NCBI GenBank assembly: GCA_029204045.2
Contig: JAQNDB010000194.1
Coordinates: forward strand, 1 to 64,000
DNA: 64,000 bases
Reading direction: 5' to 3'
Source: Tillandsia leiboldiana
Taxonomy: Eukaryota; Streptophyta; Magnoliopsida; Poales; Bromeliaceae
Each line of letters begins with the position of its first letter. Within the stretch, counting starts at the first letter, position 1. The notes under the pieces are model-generated. The model was given only the letters and a program-made list of their open reading frames with translations, was not told the origin of the DNA and did no database searches. A program made the position numbers and the translations under genes. Shown in pieces: positions 32,160 through 43,959 of this stretch.

Positions 32160-33690
32160 CCGGGCTGCACAGGGGCGGCATGGTGCCGCGCGGCCCTGCA
32201 GGCTGCGCGCTGGGGCGCGCGGCACTGCAGGGGTGCCGCGCGGGCATCCCCTGTGCCGCGCGGCCTGGCAGGCCGCGCGGGGCGCGCGGCCCTGCAGGGG
32301 TGCCGCGCGGGCGGCCCCTGTGCCGCGCGGCCTTGCAGGCCGCGCGGGGCGCGCGGCACTGTAAGGTGCCGCGCGGGCGGCCTTGGGGCCGCGCGGCCCT
32401 GCAGGCCGCGCGCTGGGCGCGCGGCACTGCAGGGGTGCCGCGCGGGCAACCCCTGTGCCGCGCGACCTTGCAGGCCGCGCGCTGTGCGCGCGGCACTGCA
32501 AGGTGCCGCGCGGGCCCGCGGGCCGCGCCCGTGGGCGCGCGGCCCTGCGGGGGCCCCGCGCGGGCGGCCCTGCGCCGCGCGGGCCTGCAGGCCGCGCCCT
32601 TGGGCGCGCGGCCCTGCAGGGGCCCCGCGCGGGCGGCCCTGCGCCGCGCGGGCCTGCAGGCCGCGCCCTTGGGCGCGCGGCGCTGCAGGGGCCCCGCGCG
32701 GGCGGCCTTGTGCCGCGCGGGCCTGCGGGCCGCGCCCGTGGGCGCGCGGCCCTGCGGGGGCCCCGCGCGGGCGGCCCTGCGCCGCGCGGGCCTGCAGGCC
32801 GCGCCCTTGGGCGCGCGGCGCTGCAGGGGCCCCGCGCGGGCGACCTTGTGCCGCGCGGGCCTGCAGGCCGCGCCCGTGGGCGCGCGGCCCTGCGGGGGCC
32901 CCGCGCGGGCGGCCCTGCGCCGCGCGGGCCTGCAGGCCGCGCCCTTGGGCGCGCGGCGCTGCAGGGGCCCCGCGCGGGCGGCCTTGTGCCGCGCGGGCCT
33001 GCAGGCCGCGCCCGTGGGCGCGCGGCCCTGCGGGGGCCCCGCGCGGGCGGCCCTGCGCCGCGCGGGCCTGCAGGCCGCGCCCTTGGGCGCGCGGCGCTGC
33101 AGGGGCCCCGCACGGGCGGCCTTGTGCCGCGCGGGCCTGCAGGCCGCGCCCGTGGGCGCGCGGCCCTGCAGGGGCCCCGCGCGGGCGGCCCTGCGCCGCG
33201 CGGGCCTGCAGGCCGCGCCCTTGGGCGAGCGGCGCTGCAGGGGCCCCGCGCGGGCGGCCTTGTTCCGCGCGGGCCTGCAGGCCGCGCCCGTGGGCGCGCG
33301 GCCCTGCAGGGGCCCCGCGCGGGCGGCCCTGCGCCGCGCGGGCCTGCAGGCCGCGCCCTTGGGCGCGCGGCGCTGCAGGGGCCCCGCGCGGGCGGCCTTG
33401 TGCCGCGCGGGCCTGCAGGCCGCGCCCTTGGGCGCGCGGCGCTGCAGGGGCCCCGCGCGGGCGGCCTTGTGCCGCGCGGGCCTGCAGGCCGCGCCCTTGG
33501 GCGCGCGGCGCTGCAGGGGCCCCGCGCGGGCGGCCTTGTGCCGCGCGGGCCTGCAGGCCGCGCCCGTGGGCGCGCGGCCCTGCAGGGGCCCCGCGCGGGC
33601 GGCCTTGTGCCGCGCGGGCCTGCATGCCGCGCCCGTGGGCGCGCGGCCCTGCAGGGGCCCCGCGCGGGCGGCCGTGTGCCGCACGGGCTT
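32160..33690. repeat. 69-bp GC-rich tandem array in E2 5' LTR (~22 units)
   Basis: GGGCCTGC recurs at 32581, 32650 and 32719 (69-bp steps). Each unit holds the palindrome GGCCTGCAGGCC and usually GGGGCCCC. Because 69 is a multiple of three and units lack stops, long frames (about 350 to 700 codons) stay open on both strands; these are artefacts. The array lies downstream of the TATA box. Confidence 0.95.
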
Positions 33691-34204
33691 GGTGGGCACC
33701 GCGCGGGCGGCTGGGCCAGCGCCGCGCGGCTGGGTTTTGGGGGCCGTGCAGCTGCGCCGCATTGGCCGCGCAGGCTGCGACTCGGCGACGCGCCGCGGCG
33801 TGTGTGCGCGATGGTTTTCCCGCGCGACGCGCGGCATTTCTCGTCGCCGGATGGGTTTCTTTCGCCTTTGTGAGCGCGGTTTTAGCCGCATGTTTTCTGA
33901 TCCCGGTCCCTCTTCTTATCTCGCAGTTGTGGCATAGTGTTAGCTTCTCACGTGGCCGGTGGCGCGTGTTTTGCCGCGTGGAGCTGCGGGATCGCATCGG
34001 GCCCTCCGTTTGGCGCACGGTTTTCGCGGATGGATCGCAGGTGGGTTGGTTTCTCCCAATGAACTACGGAATGCCCTTTTATGCTTCCGAATGCAAAGGT
34101 ATCGTATCCTTACTATCAGGTATTTGCGGAACAGTCGTGCAAGTCGAGGGTTGCCGTTTCCGACTTGGACACGAGTGTTAGTCGCATCGTTAGAGTATAC
34201 GAGA

Positions 34205-34645
34205 CCAGATGGGTATAAATCACTGGCTGAGTTACCAGATGAGTAGATACCACTGGCGGAGTTACCAGAGGGGTATAAATCACTGGCCGAGTTACCAGAT
34301 GAGCAGATACCACTGGCGGAGTTACCAGATGGGTATAAATCACTGGCCGAGTTACCAGATGAGTAGATACCACTGGCGGAGTTACCAGAGGGGTATAAAT
34401 CACTGGTCGAGTTACCAGATGAGCAGATACCACTGGCGGAGTTACCAGATGGGTATAAATCACTGGCTGAGTTACCAGATGAGTAGATACCACTGGCGGA
34501 GTTACCATATGGGTATAAATCACTGGCCGAGTTACCAGATGAGTAGATACCACTGGCAGAGCTACCAGATGGGTATAAATCACTGGCTGAGTTACCAGAT
34601 GTGTAGATATCACTGGCTGAGTTACCAGATAGATAGTTATGCCCT
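34205..34645. repeat. ~30-bp minisatellite with GAGTTACCAG core (60-bp higher-order unit)
   Basis: ATAAATCACTGGCTGAGTTA and GATACCACTGGCGGAGTTAC alternate, giving a 60-bp two-part unit repeated about seven times. It is copied in the 3' LTR at 41424-41864. The core CTGGCNGAGTTACCAG begins with CTGG and ends with CCAG. Confidence 0.93.
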
Positions 34646-34882
34646 GGCCGAGTCACCAGGCGGTTACTAGAAGGGATTGTGGTGACCTTCTAGTGTCTTG
34701 TAGAGTTCTAGCAGTCCCAGTGCGGGGGCGGAAACTATGGGCGCCTAAGCCTACAGCATGTTCTTGTTTGATAAGGGCTGTAGGGGGCGCAGACGTTCGT
34801 AGTTTCCAGGCCTCCCGTGAGAGAGACTGAGAACTTACTTCCAGCATTGCATTGAGACATGTAGCGATAGATTCATTTCCAG

Positions 34883-34918
<36 letters not shown>
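34883..34918. repeat. TATC microsatellite
   Basis: About nine TATC units in the E2 5' LTR; copied at 42102-42137 in the 3' LTR. Confidence 0.95.
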
Positions 34919-35363
34919 TTGTGTTTTTGTCTCCAGCAGACTGAGTGGGTGTACCGTGGGGTTAGCTTTGGTGCCCACTGAGATCTGACTGTTGCAGTAG
35001 ATCTCACACCCGCTGTGATGACAGGTGTTCCTGAGGCGACCGTTCCAGGTTTGGCTCATTCGGAGCTTTCTGACCGAGGTATGCGCGTGGCTGGCTAGCT
35101 CCTACCCGAGTCGGTGGTGTCGGTGTAGTGTCTCTTGTACTTTTCAGTTTCCACTTTTGTACTTATGTTGGGGGTGCTAGTGGACTGATGTACTTGGACT
35201 TTTCACCGCTTAGTGTTTCAGCTTCCTTTCAGCTCTGATACTTGTTAGCTATAGATCTCTTTTGCAGGTTAGACGCTTCGTCTGTACGGCAGTTTCCGTA
35301 CAGACGGCGGATCTGTTGGCGAGCCCGGGGCGCAGTTCGACCCCCGGGGCGTGACAGATTAGG

Positions 35364-35376
35364 TGGTATCAGAGCC
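35364..35376 (+). promoter_or_regulatory. E2 primer-binding site (initiator tRNA-Met)
   Basis: TGGTATCAGAGCC lies 7 nt after the 5' LTR end. It is complementary to the 3' end of initiator tRNA-Met, as in E1, E3 and E4. Confidence 0.93.
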
Positions 35377-35639
35377 TAGGAATATAGGTCGTTGGGGACT
35401 TAGAGACCCTAGGCTTTTGGTTGGACAGTGGGAAGACTGTCGTGTGAGACGTGACCTTAGCGAGAGTCTTGTCTGAGGGTGTACCTCCCCCAGAGGATTG
35501 GGGTGAGTGACCTCGCATGTTATTTCTCTAAAGGTGATTGTGTTGGCTGCAGACAACATAATGCTTTAGAAAGGTTAACATGTTTAGACTTTCGTTTGCT
35601 TGGGACGAGAGAGTCTTGGTCCTAATGTTTTTTTTCTGT

Positions 35640-36610
35640 TGCAGTGTTTTTTTTTGGATGCTTCAGAGACGCCGTGCGACGGCGAGGGCGTGTTTGACCT
35701 GGGATGAGGGGCTCGTATAGCGGAAAGCTAAATAGATAGAGCCGAGAGAGGCTTGAGAGATCCAGGCCCTAGCAGTTCTGGTATTTGAGGCGTTACGGCG
35801 CCAGGAAGAGAGAGCATGGAGCGAGTGATGCACATGCTTGGACCTAGAGCATCTCCCGGAGTATCGTCAGTAGTACCTCCGGCCGCGACTTTGTCGATTT
35901 CTGTTTCGGGATCGCACCATTGATGGTGCGGATGCAGCGAGAGGTTACTGATAGGTTGTGTACCGCATCCAGTTCTATCCCTTGAAGATTTCGGGACCGA
36001 GTTGGAGCCGTGAGAGGCCGAGAACTGGAACGCTGCTATGGAAGATTTGTTCGAGGATTTGTTCATCCAGGATAAGCATCAGGGCGCTTGGTCATGTACT
36101 TTTCTTGGGACGCCTAGAGAGCTGGTGGCGTCGGGTTCGTCTTGTTGGACCATCGGGAGCGCAGTTGATGTTCTGGGGTGAGTTTCTGTGACAGTTGAGC
36201 GATGTATCCCTGGTCGTCCAGGATGAGGCTTAGAGGTTGGTTGTGTTCGAGTGGGAACCGCCTCAAGATGCCTATCTCTTTGTGCATTTTCGGCGATTGC
36301 CGACCGTGGATGCAGTGAGCGTGCATGCTCGATGGTTGACCGAGGATCAGTGATCCCGTCCGAGGGAGACGGTGAGCGGGGGACCCGCTTCGGAGAGAGA
36401 GCTCCGGCATCGCCGATTTTGTGATAGTCGCGTGATTCGAGGTTGCCGTGTTTCCACCCTCTGGATCAGGGGTCTCAGAGGAGACAGAGACCAGGAGGTT
36501 CTCGACAGTGCTCGCTTCAGCAGCAGTGCCAGGATGTGAGTTTCCCTGCTGCATGGGCCGCATTCTTCGTCAGGGTTGAGGATCGCGTCTCACCTGGTGT
36601 GGCCGTCGGG
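35640..36610 (+). pseudogene. E2 gag remnant
   Basis: Frame-hopping translation gives TELEP, then EAENWNAAMEDLFEDLFIQDKHQ near 36000-36080 in short pieces, the same Gag segment as E1 and E3. A block at 36465-36510 (GTCTCAGAGGAGACAGAGAC) matches the gag regions of E1, E3 and E4. Stops and frameshifts throughout rule out a product. Confidence 0.72.
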
Positions 36611-38445
36611 TTAGAGCTTGCTTAATGCCAACGCCGTGTGTGCGTTTCGGTAAAGCGGGGGTACCTTCGCGTGGGCCAGTGTCAGGACTGATGGTTTTGC
36701 ACGTTTGGATCGATTTTCAGATCACGTGAAGCACGTGGATGAGTGCTGCCTGTCCTGCCAGTGCAACTAGGACCTTGGATTGATCATCGAGATGTTAGTC
36801 CTTCATCAGAGCTGGGGTGTTGATACGAGGTTGGATAGGAATCGGTCGTCCCAATTTATGCTATCATGGATTGTCGAAAGAGAAGACATTGACCCTCCGT
36901 AGACCTGGTCAGGAGGAGTGTATTTTTATAGCATGCGATGAGATATTTGATGCCCTGGCTGAGTTACCAGGAGGTTACCTGCCCCTGGCTGAGTTACCAG
37001 GAGGTTACTTGCCCCTGGCCGAGTTACCAGGTGGTTGATGCCCCTGGCCGAGTTACCAGGTAGTTACTTGATTGGGACTGAGATCGAGACAGTCATTGAC
37101 GTGGTTTGGTAACCGCGCCAACTTCGACAGCACCTCGTGGAGTATCAACCGTGAGACAGGGAGAGCTGTGAGCGCAGCTGCGAGTTTTGACGGATCGAGA
37201 GGTCTCTGAGACCTAGTGCCTCGTCGTGGGAATACGACAGTGAGGATCCAGGCGGTTGTTACACCGTGGTGATGTCACGTTGTGGGTACACAACCGTGTG
37301 AGTTCTTGTGAGGTTCGAACTTGATTAGTCTCACCTTGTGCTTGGGCAGATGCCTTCGGGTGATTGATATCTTTATGGAACCTTACAGCCAAGGGCTGTG
37401 CCTGGATACTGATCCGGAACCAGTAGGGCAGTTTGAGCGGTTTGCGTGGTCAAGTGGATTGACTAATGCCCTACTGATTTAGGAGCTGTGTTTTTTTTCC
37501 CTGTTTCACTGGACGAGTTGGTGGTGTTACCGTCGTGGGTTTTTGCTTATCTCCGAGGTGACTTGGAGCTTGAGGGGCTCTTGAGGTTAGTGCTACAACT
37601 CTAAGGGGGGAGAAGTTGGTTGCCAAGCTTTGAGAGTTGCACTTCGACATCGAGGATTTTGTGTTTGGGCCTTGTGTTTTAGCCGCTTGAGTGACAGGGG
37701 ATATGAAGTGTATTGAGGCAAAGCTGAGGAGGATACCAGCTTTGATCCGGTTATTGCCGTGATAGAGAGGTCATGGGATTGTTCAGAACCCTCGAACCTA
37801 AAGTGCTTGGACACTCAGGAGGTCAGGTTGAGGTAACGCCGGTGATAGTTTTTGCAAGGATGTATGATTGCTTTATCCCGGCGAGGACATTTTGTTCAGT
37901 GTGCCCTGTTTAGGCGAGCTGTGTAACCCTGGGAATTGAGTGCCAGAATGGAGAGAAGGTTCTCGAGGTTAAAGTTTTTCCCTGTCAAGGGGAGGTGATC
38001 CATGTTTTGTGGAACTGGAGCTTTGGTGGCTATGAAGCAGCTGGGGAGTTTTGCCTTAAGGAGGCTTGAACTTCGGTTTTTGAGTTCTCGAATCGAGGGA
38101 AATTTCCAGCCTGAGAGTTATTTATAGAAATGAGTTTTGCGAGGTGAGGATCCTCGAGCTGTGATCAGGCTGGATGAGGCCTATTTGAACCCCGAAAGTT
38201 TTGTTTTGCTTTCCCTTCCTTGGTGATGGACGAGGACTGCGTTATCCTCATCGACCGATGCGATTCTTGTTGGTGAAACCAAAGAATTTTGCAGTCGAAT
38301 CATACCTTTGGGGAAGGTTCAGTGTTGTCAGCATGAGGAATGTGAGTGACCACTTGTGAGCCTTGGGCAATCTGGGGATCTTCTATCCCTTTTGTTTTTG
38401 ATTTACCCTCCTAAGTATGGTTTTTGTTGGATTTCGAGGACGAAA
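36610..38445 (+). other. E2 interior, decayed sequence with a short GAGTTACCAG minisatellite
   Basis: Four units of about 31 bp (CTGGCTGAGTTACCAGGAGG) lie at 36953-37068, with the same core as the E2 LTR array and the E4 interior array. The remainder is probably worn gag-pol sequence: 37380-37420 corresponds to E3 near 45340-45410 in opposite orientation. I cannot assign domains. Confidence 0.5.
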
Positions 38446-38465
38446 CCCTTTTAAGGGGGGGAGAG
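38431..38465 (+). promoter_or_regulatory. E2 polypurine tract and hairpin
   Basis: TTTTAAGGGGGGGAGAG abuts the 3' LTR start at 38466. TTTCGAGGACGAAA (38432-38445) just before it forms the conserved hairpin. Confidence 0.9.
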
Positions 38466-41400
38466 TGTAGAACACCGGGTTTTGGTTGACGCACCGACCT
38501 TGCAGGATGGTGTGGTGCGGAGGAGTTTGCCTGGGATGTTGTCCCATTTGTGTTTACAGAGGAGTTCGGGTTGATTTGGATCCCCGCGGAAGCCTCTGCT
38601 TGTTTCGGGCTTTGTACGCGTTAGGTGACTGGTACGGGGAGCGCCGACACCGCTATGGGTTGCAGAAAAATTAGGAAACACTTGGAGCAGGTGTATTTTC
38701 TGTTTACAGCGAGGTTCGGGAGGTTCCGGACTGACGCGGAGGACCCGGAGGCAAAAAGTGAGTCGGAACCGGCATTTTTGGAGCCGGTATTTGATTTGAG
38801 CACCCCGACTCAACGGTTGAGCTTTTTGAAGAGAAAAAGCTGTGAGCGCGTGTACTTTGGAATTACAGCGGAGCTCGGGAGGTTCCGGGCAGCGGCGGAG
38901 AGCCCGAAGACCAAAAGTGAGTTGGAGTTGGGTTTTGGAATTAAATTAATTAAGTTAATTAATTTATATAAAGCTGTTGCTTTATAAAACCCCTCCCCCT
39001 CCACCTCTGTAGAAAAGAGAAAAAGGAAAAGAGAAAGAAAGAAAGGAAAGGAAAAGAGAAGAAGGAAGAAGAAGATGGAGGAAATGGAGAGGGCTCTTGG
39101 GCGTTTTTCTTCTCCGAGCGTGGACGTGAGCCGAGCGAGGACCGGCGTGCCGCGAGGAGGTTGGTTTATTTTATTTTATTTCTTCCTTTTTCACTCTTTT
39201 CTTCTCCCCGGTGGCCGGAGCCGTGCGGCTAGTCGTCCGGCGCGTGGCCGGGAGGGGGCGCTTGGGCGCCGCGCACAGCTGCGCCCTGCTGCCAAAGTGG
39301 GACAGCAGGGCGCCGGGCTGCACAGGGGCGGCATGGTGCCGCGCGGCCCTGCAGGCTGCGCGCTGGGCGCGCGGCACTGCAGGGGTGCCGCGCGGGCATC
39401 CCCTGTGCCGCGCGGCCTGGCAGGCCGCGCGGGGCGCGCGGCCCTGCAGGGGTGCCGCGCGGGCATCCCCTGTGCCGCGCGGCCTGGCAGGCCGCGCGGG
39501 GCGCGCGGCCCTGCAGGGGTGCCGCGCGGGCGGCCCCTGTGCCGCGCGGCCTTGCAGGCCGCGCGGGGCGCGCGGCACTGTAAGGTGCCGCGCGGGCGGC
39601 CTTGGGGCCGCGCGGCCCTGCAGGCCGCGCGCTGGGCGCGCGGCACTGCAGGGGTGCCGCGCGGGCAACCCTTGTGCCGCGCGACCTTGCAGGCCGCGCG
39701 CTGTGCGCGCGGCACTGCAAGGTGCCGCGCGGGCCCGCGGGCCGCGCCCGTGGGCGCGCGGCCCTGCGGGGGCCCTGCGCGGGCGGCCCTGCGCCGCGCG
39801 GGCCTGCAGGCCGCGCCCTTGGGCGCGCGGCCCTGCAGGGGCCCCGCGCGGGCGGCCCTGCGCCGCGCGGGCCTGCAGGCCGCGCCCTTGGGCGCGCGGC
39901 GCTGCAGGGGCCCCGCGCGGGCGGCCTTGTGCCGCGCGGGCCTGCGGGCCGCGCCCGTGGGCGCGCGGCCCTGAGGGGGCCCCGCGCGGGCGGCCCTGCG
40001 CCGCGCGGGCCTGCAGGCCGCGCCCTTGGGCGCGCGGCGCTGCAGGGGCCCCGCGCGGGCGGCCTTGTGCCGCGCGGGCCTGCAGGCCGCGCCCGTGGGC
40101 GCGCGGCCCTGCGGGGGCCCCGCGCGGGCGGCCCTGCGCCGCGCGGGCCTGCAGGCCGCGCCCTTGGGCGCGCGGTGCTGCAGGGGCCCTGCGCGGGCGG
40201 CCTTGTGCCGCGCGGGCCAGCAGGCCGCGCCCGTGGGCGCGCGGCCCTGCAGGGGCCCCGCGCGGGCGGCCCTGCGCCGCGCGGGCCTGCAGGCCGCGCC
40301 CTTGGGCGCGCGGCGCTGCAGGGGCCCCGCGCGGGCGGCCTTGTGCCGCGCGGGCCTGCAGGCCGCGCCCGTGGGCGCGCGGCCCTGCAGGGTCCCCGCG
40401 CGGGCGGCCCTGCGCCGCGCGGGCCTGCAGGCCGCGCCCTTGGGCGCGCGGCGCTGCAGGGGCCCCGCGCGGGCGGCCTTGTGCCGCGCGGGCCTGCAGG
40501 CCGCGCCCGTGGGCGCGCGGCCCTGCAGGGGCCCCGCGCGGGCGGCCCTGCGCCGCGCGGGCCTGCAGGCCGCGCCCTTGGGCGCGCGGCGCTGCAGGGG
40601 CCCCGCGCGGGCGGCCTTGTGCCGCGCGGGCCTGCAGGCTGCGCCCTTGGGCGCGCGGCGCTGCAGGGGCCCCGCGCGGGCGGCCTTGTGCCGCGCGGGC
40701 CTGCAGGCCGCGCCCTTGGGCGCGCGGCGCTGCAGGGGCCCCGCGCGGGCGGCCTTGTGCCGCGCGTGCCTGCAGGCCGCGCCCGTGGGCGCGCGGCCCT
40801 GCAGGGGCCCCGCGCGGGCGGCCTTGTGCCGCGCGGGCCTGCATGCCGCGCCCGTGGGCGCGCGGCCCTGCAGGGGCCCCGCGCGGGCGGCCTTGTGCCG
40901 CACGGGCTTGCTGGGCGCCGCGCGGGCGGCTGGGCCAGCGCCGCGCGGCTGGGTTTTGGGGGCCGTGCAACTGCGCCGCATTGGCCGCGCAGGCTGCGAC
41001 TCGGCGACGCGCCGCGGCGTGTGTGCGCGATGGTTTTCCCGCGCGACGCGCGGCATTTCTCGTCGCCGGATGGGTTTCTTTCGCCTTTGTGAGCGCGGTT
41101 TTAGCCGCATGTTTTCTGATCCCGGTCCCTCTTCTTATCTCGCAGTTGTGGCATAGTGTTAGCTTCTCACGTGGCCGGTGGCGCGTGTTTTGCCGCGTGG
41201 AGCTGCGGGATCGCATCGGGCCCTCCGTTTGGCGCACGGTTTTCGCGGATGGATCGCAGGTGGGTTGGTTTCTCCCAATGAACTACGGAATGCCCTTTTA
41301 TGCTTCCGAATGCAAAGGTATCGTATCCTTACTATCAGGTATTTGTGGAACAGTCGTGCAAGTCGAGGGTTGCCGTTTCCGACTTGGACACGAGTGTTAG

Positions 41401-42101
41401 TCGCATCGTTAGAGTATACGAGACCAGATGGGTATAAATCACTGGCTGAGTTACCAGATGAGTAGATACCACTGGCGGAGTTACCAGAGGGGTATAAATC
41501 ACTGGCCGAGTTACCAGATGAGCAGATACCACTGGCGGAGTTACCAGATGGGTATAAATCACTGGCCGAGTTACCAGATGAGTAGATACCACTGGCGGAG
41601 TTACCAGAGGGGTATAAATCACTGGTCGAGTTACCAGATGAGCAGATACCACTGGCGGAGTTACCAGATGGGTATAAATCACTGGCTGAGTTACCAGATG
41701 AGTAGATACCACTGGCGGAGTTACCATATGGGTATAAATCACTGGCCGAGTTACCAGATGAGTAGATACCACTGGCAGAGCTACCAGATGGGTATAAATC
41801 ACTGGCTGAGTTACCAGATGTGTAGATATCACTGGCTGAGTTACCAGATAGATAGTTATGCCCTGGCCGAGTCACCAGGCGGTTACTAGAAGGGATTGTG
41901 GTGACCTTCTAGTGTCTTGTAGAGTTCTAGCAGTCCCAGTGCGGGGGCGGAAACTATGGGCGCCTAAGCCTACAGCATGTTCTTGTTTGATAAGGGCTGT
42001 AGGGGGCGCAGACGTTCGTAGTTTCCAGGCCTCCCGTGAGAGAGACTGAGAACTTACTTCCAGCATTGCATTGAGACATGTAGCGATAGATTCATTTCCA
42101 G

Positions 42102-42137
<36 letters not shown>

Positions 42138-42575
42138 TTGTGTTTTTGTCTCCAGCAGACTGAGTGGGTGTACCGTGGGGTTAGCTTTGGTGCCCACTGA
42201 GATCTGACTGTTGCAGTAGATCTCACACCCGCTGTGATGACAGGTGTTCCTGAGGCGACCGTTCCAGGTTTGGCTCATTCGGAGCTTTCTGACCGAGGTA
42301 TGCGCGTGGCTGGCTAGCTCCTACCCGAGTCGGTGGTGTCGGTGTAGTGTCTCTTGTACTTTTCAGTTTCCACTTTTGTACTTATGTTGGGGGTGCTAGT
42401 GGACTGATGTACTTGGACTTTTCACCGCTTAGTGTTTCAGCTTCCTTTCAGCTCTGATACTTGTTAGCTATAGATCTCTTTTGCAGGTTAGACGCTTCGT
42501 CTGTACGGCAGTTTCCGTACAGACGGCGGATCTGTTGGCGAGCCCGGGGCGCAGTTCGACCCCCGGGGCGTGACA
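38466..42575 (+). repeat. E2 3' LTR
   Basis: Near-identical to the 5' LTR; 66 bp longer, mainly because one ~67-bp unit at ~39430-39500 (GGTGCCGCGCGGGCATCCCC) is duplicated. It contains the GC array (39300-40910), minisatellite (41424-41864) and TATC repeat. Confidence 0.94.
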
Positions 42576-42580
42576 GTTCA

Positions 42581-43851
42581 GATGCCAATATAAAGCCAAC
42601 TAAACATGCAGTCTAGTGTCAAATCACTTCTAGATCATGCTAAAAATATCTGGGGCTTGCAATTGTATTCCTACAATTTTCTAGGCAACTATCAGATTTA
42701 CCAGCTATGCAAATAATTAAGCTAAACATGATCAACATGCATTCAAATAGCTTTAGAGGGCATTCCACTCATCTTGAAGAAATTCCAACCCACCTCAAAT
42801 GCTTTACGAAGGCCGCGCCGAAATCGGTGAAGAAACGGGCGAAAAACTGATGAAACTGCACTGTGCCTCTCACGCGCGCGCGCGCCGCCGCGCGTCGGAA
42901 AAATCCACGGAGCTCCGATCAATCCTCTACAGCACCCAGCTAGGCCACCACAAAAACTCAGCTCAGCCTGATCACTCTACTACACAAAAGCATGCACACA
43001 CAGTGCTGCGGATTGCGCAGTAATCCAAGCCTGCTTGCCTCAACCCGAGAGCACAGAAGGGAGCAAGGATGGAAATTAGCTTAATATACCATTCAATTCC
43101 ATCAATAAAATCCAAGAGGAGAATCAAAGAGTCCAAAACCACAATCTCCAACAATCAATTTACCTCAATTTTGCTCCCGAGCGCGCACGTTGACCGGGTC
43201 AACTCCCACAATGCAAGAAGCTCACAGACCCTTCTCTTCTCCTTCTACTTCCTCCTCTTCTTTCTCTTCTCTGGCAGCAAGAAAAAGGTGGAGGGGATAA
43301 GAAATGATGGGTGGAGAGGGAGCATGTGCCGGGGTATAAAAATCAACGATGGAGTGGTTGGAACAGAAGAAGCCCATACCTCAAGCTACAGTGCACCAAA
43401 CCGAGCTAACTGGGCACTTTCTGTGCTTGTGTACCGGTACCACCCACTTGGTACCGGTACACGGGCCCTGGTTCCGGAACCAAATGGCTGGTTCCGGAAC
43501 CAAGCCACCCAAAAGCTCCAGAACTAGCCAGAAAATCTCCGAAATGCCCCGTCAACTCACTTTCTCGCCTCGGGACCTCCGCATCATCCCGAAACCAACC
43601 GAACACCTCTGTAAACTCATAATACACATGTCCCAAGGGAACAACTCACATCAAACCCATCCATGAAACCAATGCTCGACCCGCAAGCTCTCAATCCGAC
43701 GCCAACTCACTTTTCTACAAAAAAGCTTCCGCGTCGCTCCGGGACCACCCGAACCATCCTGTAAACGAAATTAGAACCTGCTGAAGGTATTTCCACAATA
43801 CCAGGCTGCCCCGTGGAGTCGGCACACTGCCCGAAACTCTGGTACTCTACA
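42581..43851 (-). repeat. E3 3' LTR, second part (after E2)
   Basis: It continues the E3 LTR interrupted at 31312 and ends TACTCTACA at 43851 beside the PPT. It includes a TATA-like TTTTTATACC (minus, ~43330-43342), a palindrome cluster (43428-43503) and a ~150-bp two-copy module (CAACTCAC at 43553 and 43703) resembling the 159-bp modules of E1 and E2. Confidence 0.92.
43428..43503. promoter_or_regulatory. Palindrome cluster upstream of the E3 TATA (left LTR)
   Basis: GTGTACCGGTACC and GGTACCGGTACAC are inverted copies 8 nt apart, followed by two copies of the 14-bp palindrome TGGTTCCGGAACCA 6 nt apart. All are centred on CCGG. The cluster lies about 90-165 bp upstream of the TATA-like site in element orientation. 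The right LTR has the same cluster at about 50211-50286. Confidence 0.75.
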
Positions 43852-43886
43852 CTCTCCCCTCCTTTTAACGGTTTCGTCCTCGAAAC
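43852..43886 (-). promoter_or_regulatory. E3 polypurine tract and hairpin
   Basis: CGTTAAAAGGAGGGGAGAG (minus) abuts the LTR at 43851. GTTTCGAGGACGAAAC is at 43871-43886. Confidence 0.9.
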
Positions 43887-43959
43887 CCAAAAACTCCAAA
43901 ACTCAGGAGGGTGACTCAAATAAGTGGGGATATGAACTCTCAGCTCATCCTCAGGCTCT

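Larger units (their letters stand above)
31313..35356 (+). repeat. E2 5' LTR
   Basis: Order: TGTAGAACACCGGG start; tandem 159-bp module (31545-31795); TATA (31811-31820); purine-rich leader (31861-31922); 69-bp GC array (32160-33690); GAGTTACCAG minisatellite (34205-34645); TATC microsatellite (34883-34918); terminal module with twin hairpins ending at 35356. No gene. Confidence 0.94.
31313..42575 (+). mobile_element. E2: complete non-autonomous Ty3/gypsy-like element
   Basis: The element is 11,263 bp on the plus strand. LTRs are 31313-35356 (4,044 bp) and 38466-42575 (4,110 bp), from TGTAGAACACCGGG to CCCGGGGCGTGACA. The target duplication GTTCA is at 31308-31312 and 42576-42580. PBS is at 35364-35376 and PPT at 38450-38465. 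The 3.1-kb interior holds only gag debris and other decayed sequence. The LTRs are near-identical apart from one extra unit in the right GC array. The uninterrupted target survives in the other E3 LTR near 49360. Confidence 0.95.

Noticed and set aside
31922..34181. Long open frames of about 350 to 707 codons on both strands (Ala/Arg/Gly/Pro-rich), with equivalents at 39075-41400
   Set aside because: Products of the 69-bp GC tandem array in the E2 LTRs. They are open in several frames at once, have no domain, and lie inside LTRs.
43069..43527. 152-codon frame with a hydrophobic LFSFYFLLFFLF stretch, copy at 49852-50310
   Set aside because: Within the E3 LTR leader, CT-rich sequence; no homologue recognised and presence in both LTRs is explained by LTR duplication.
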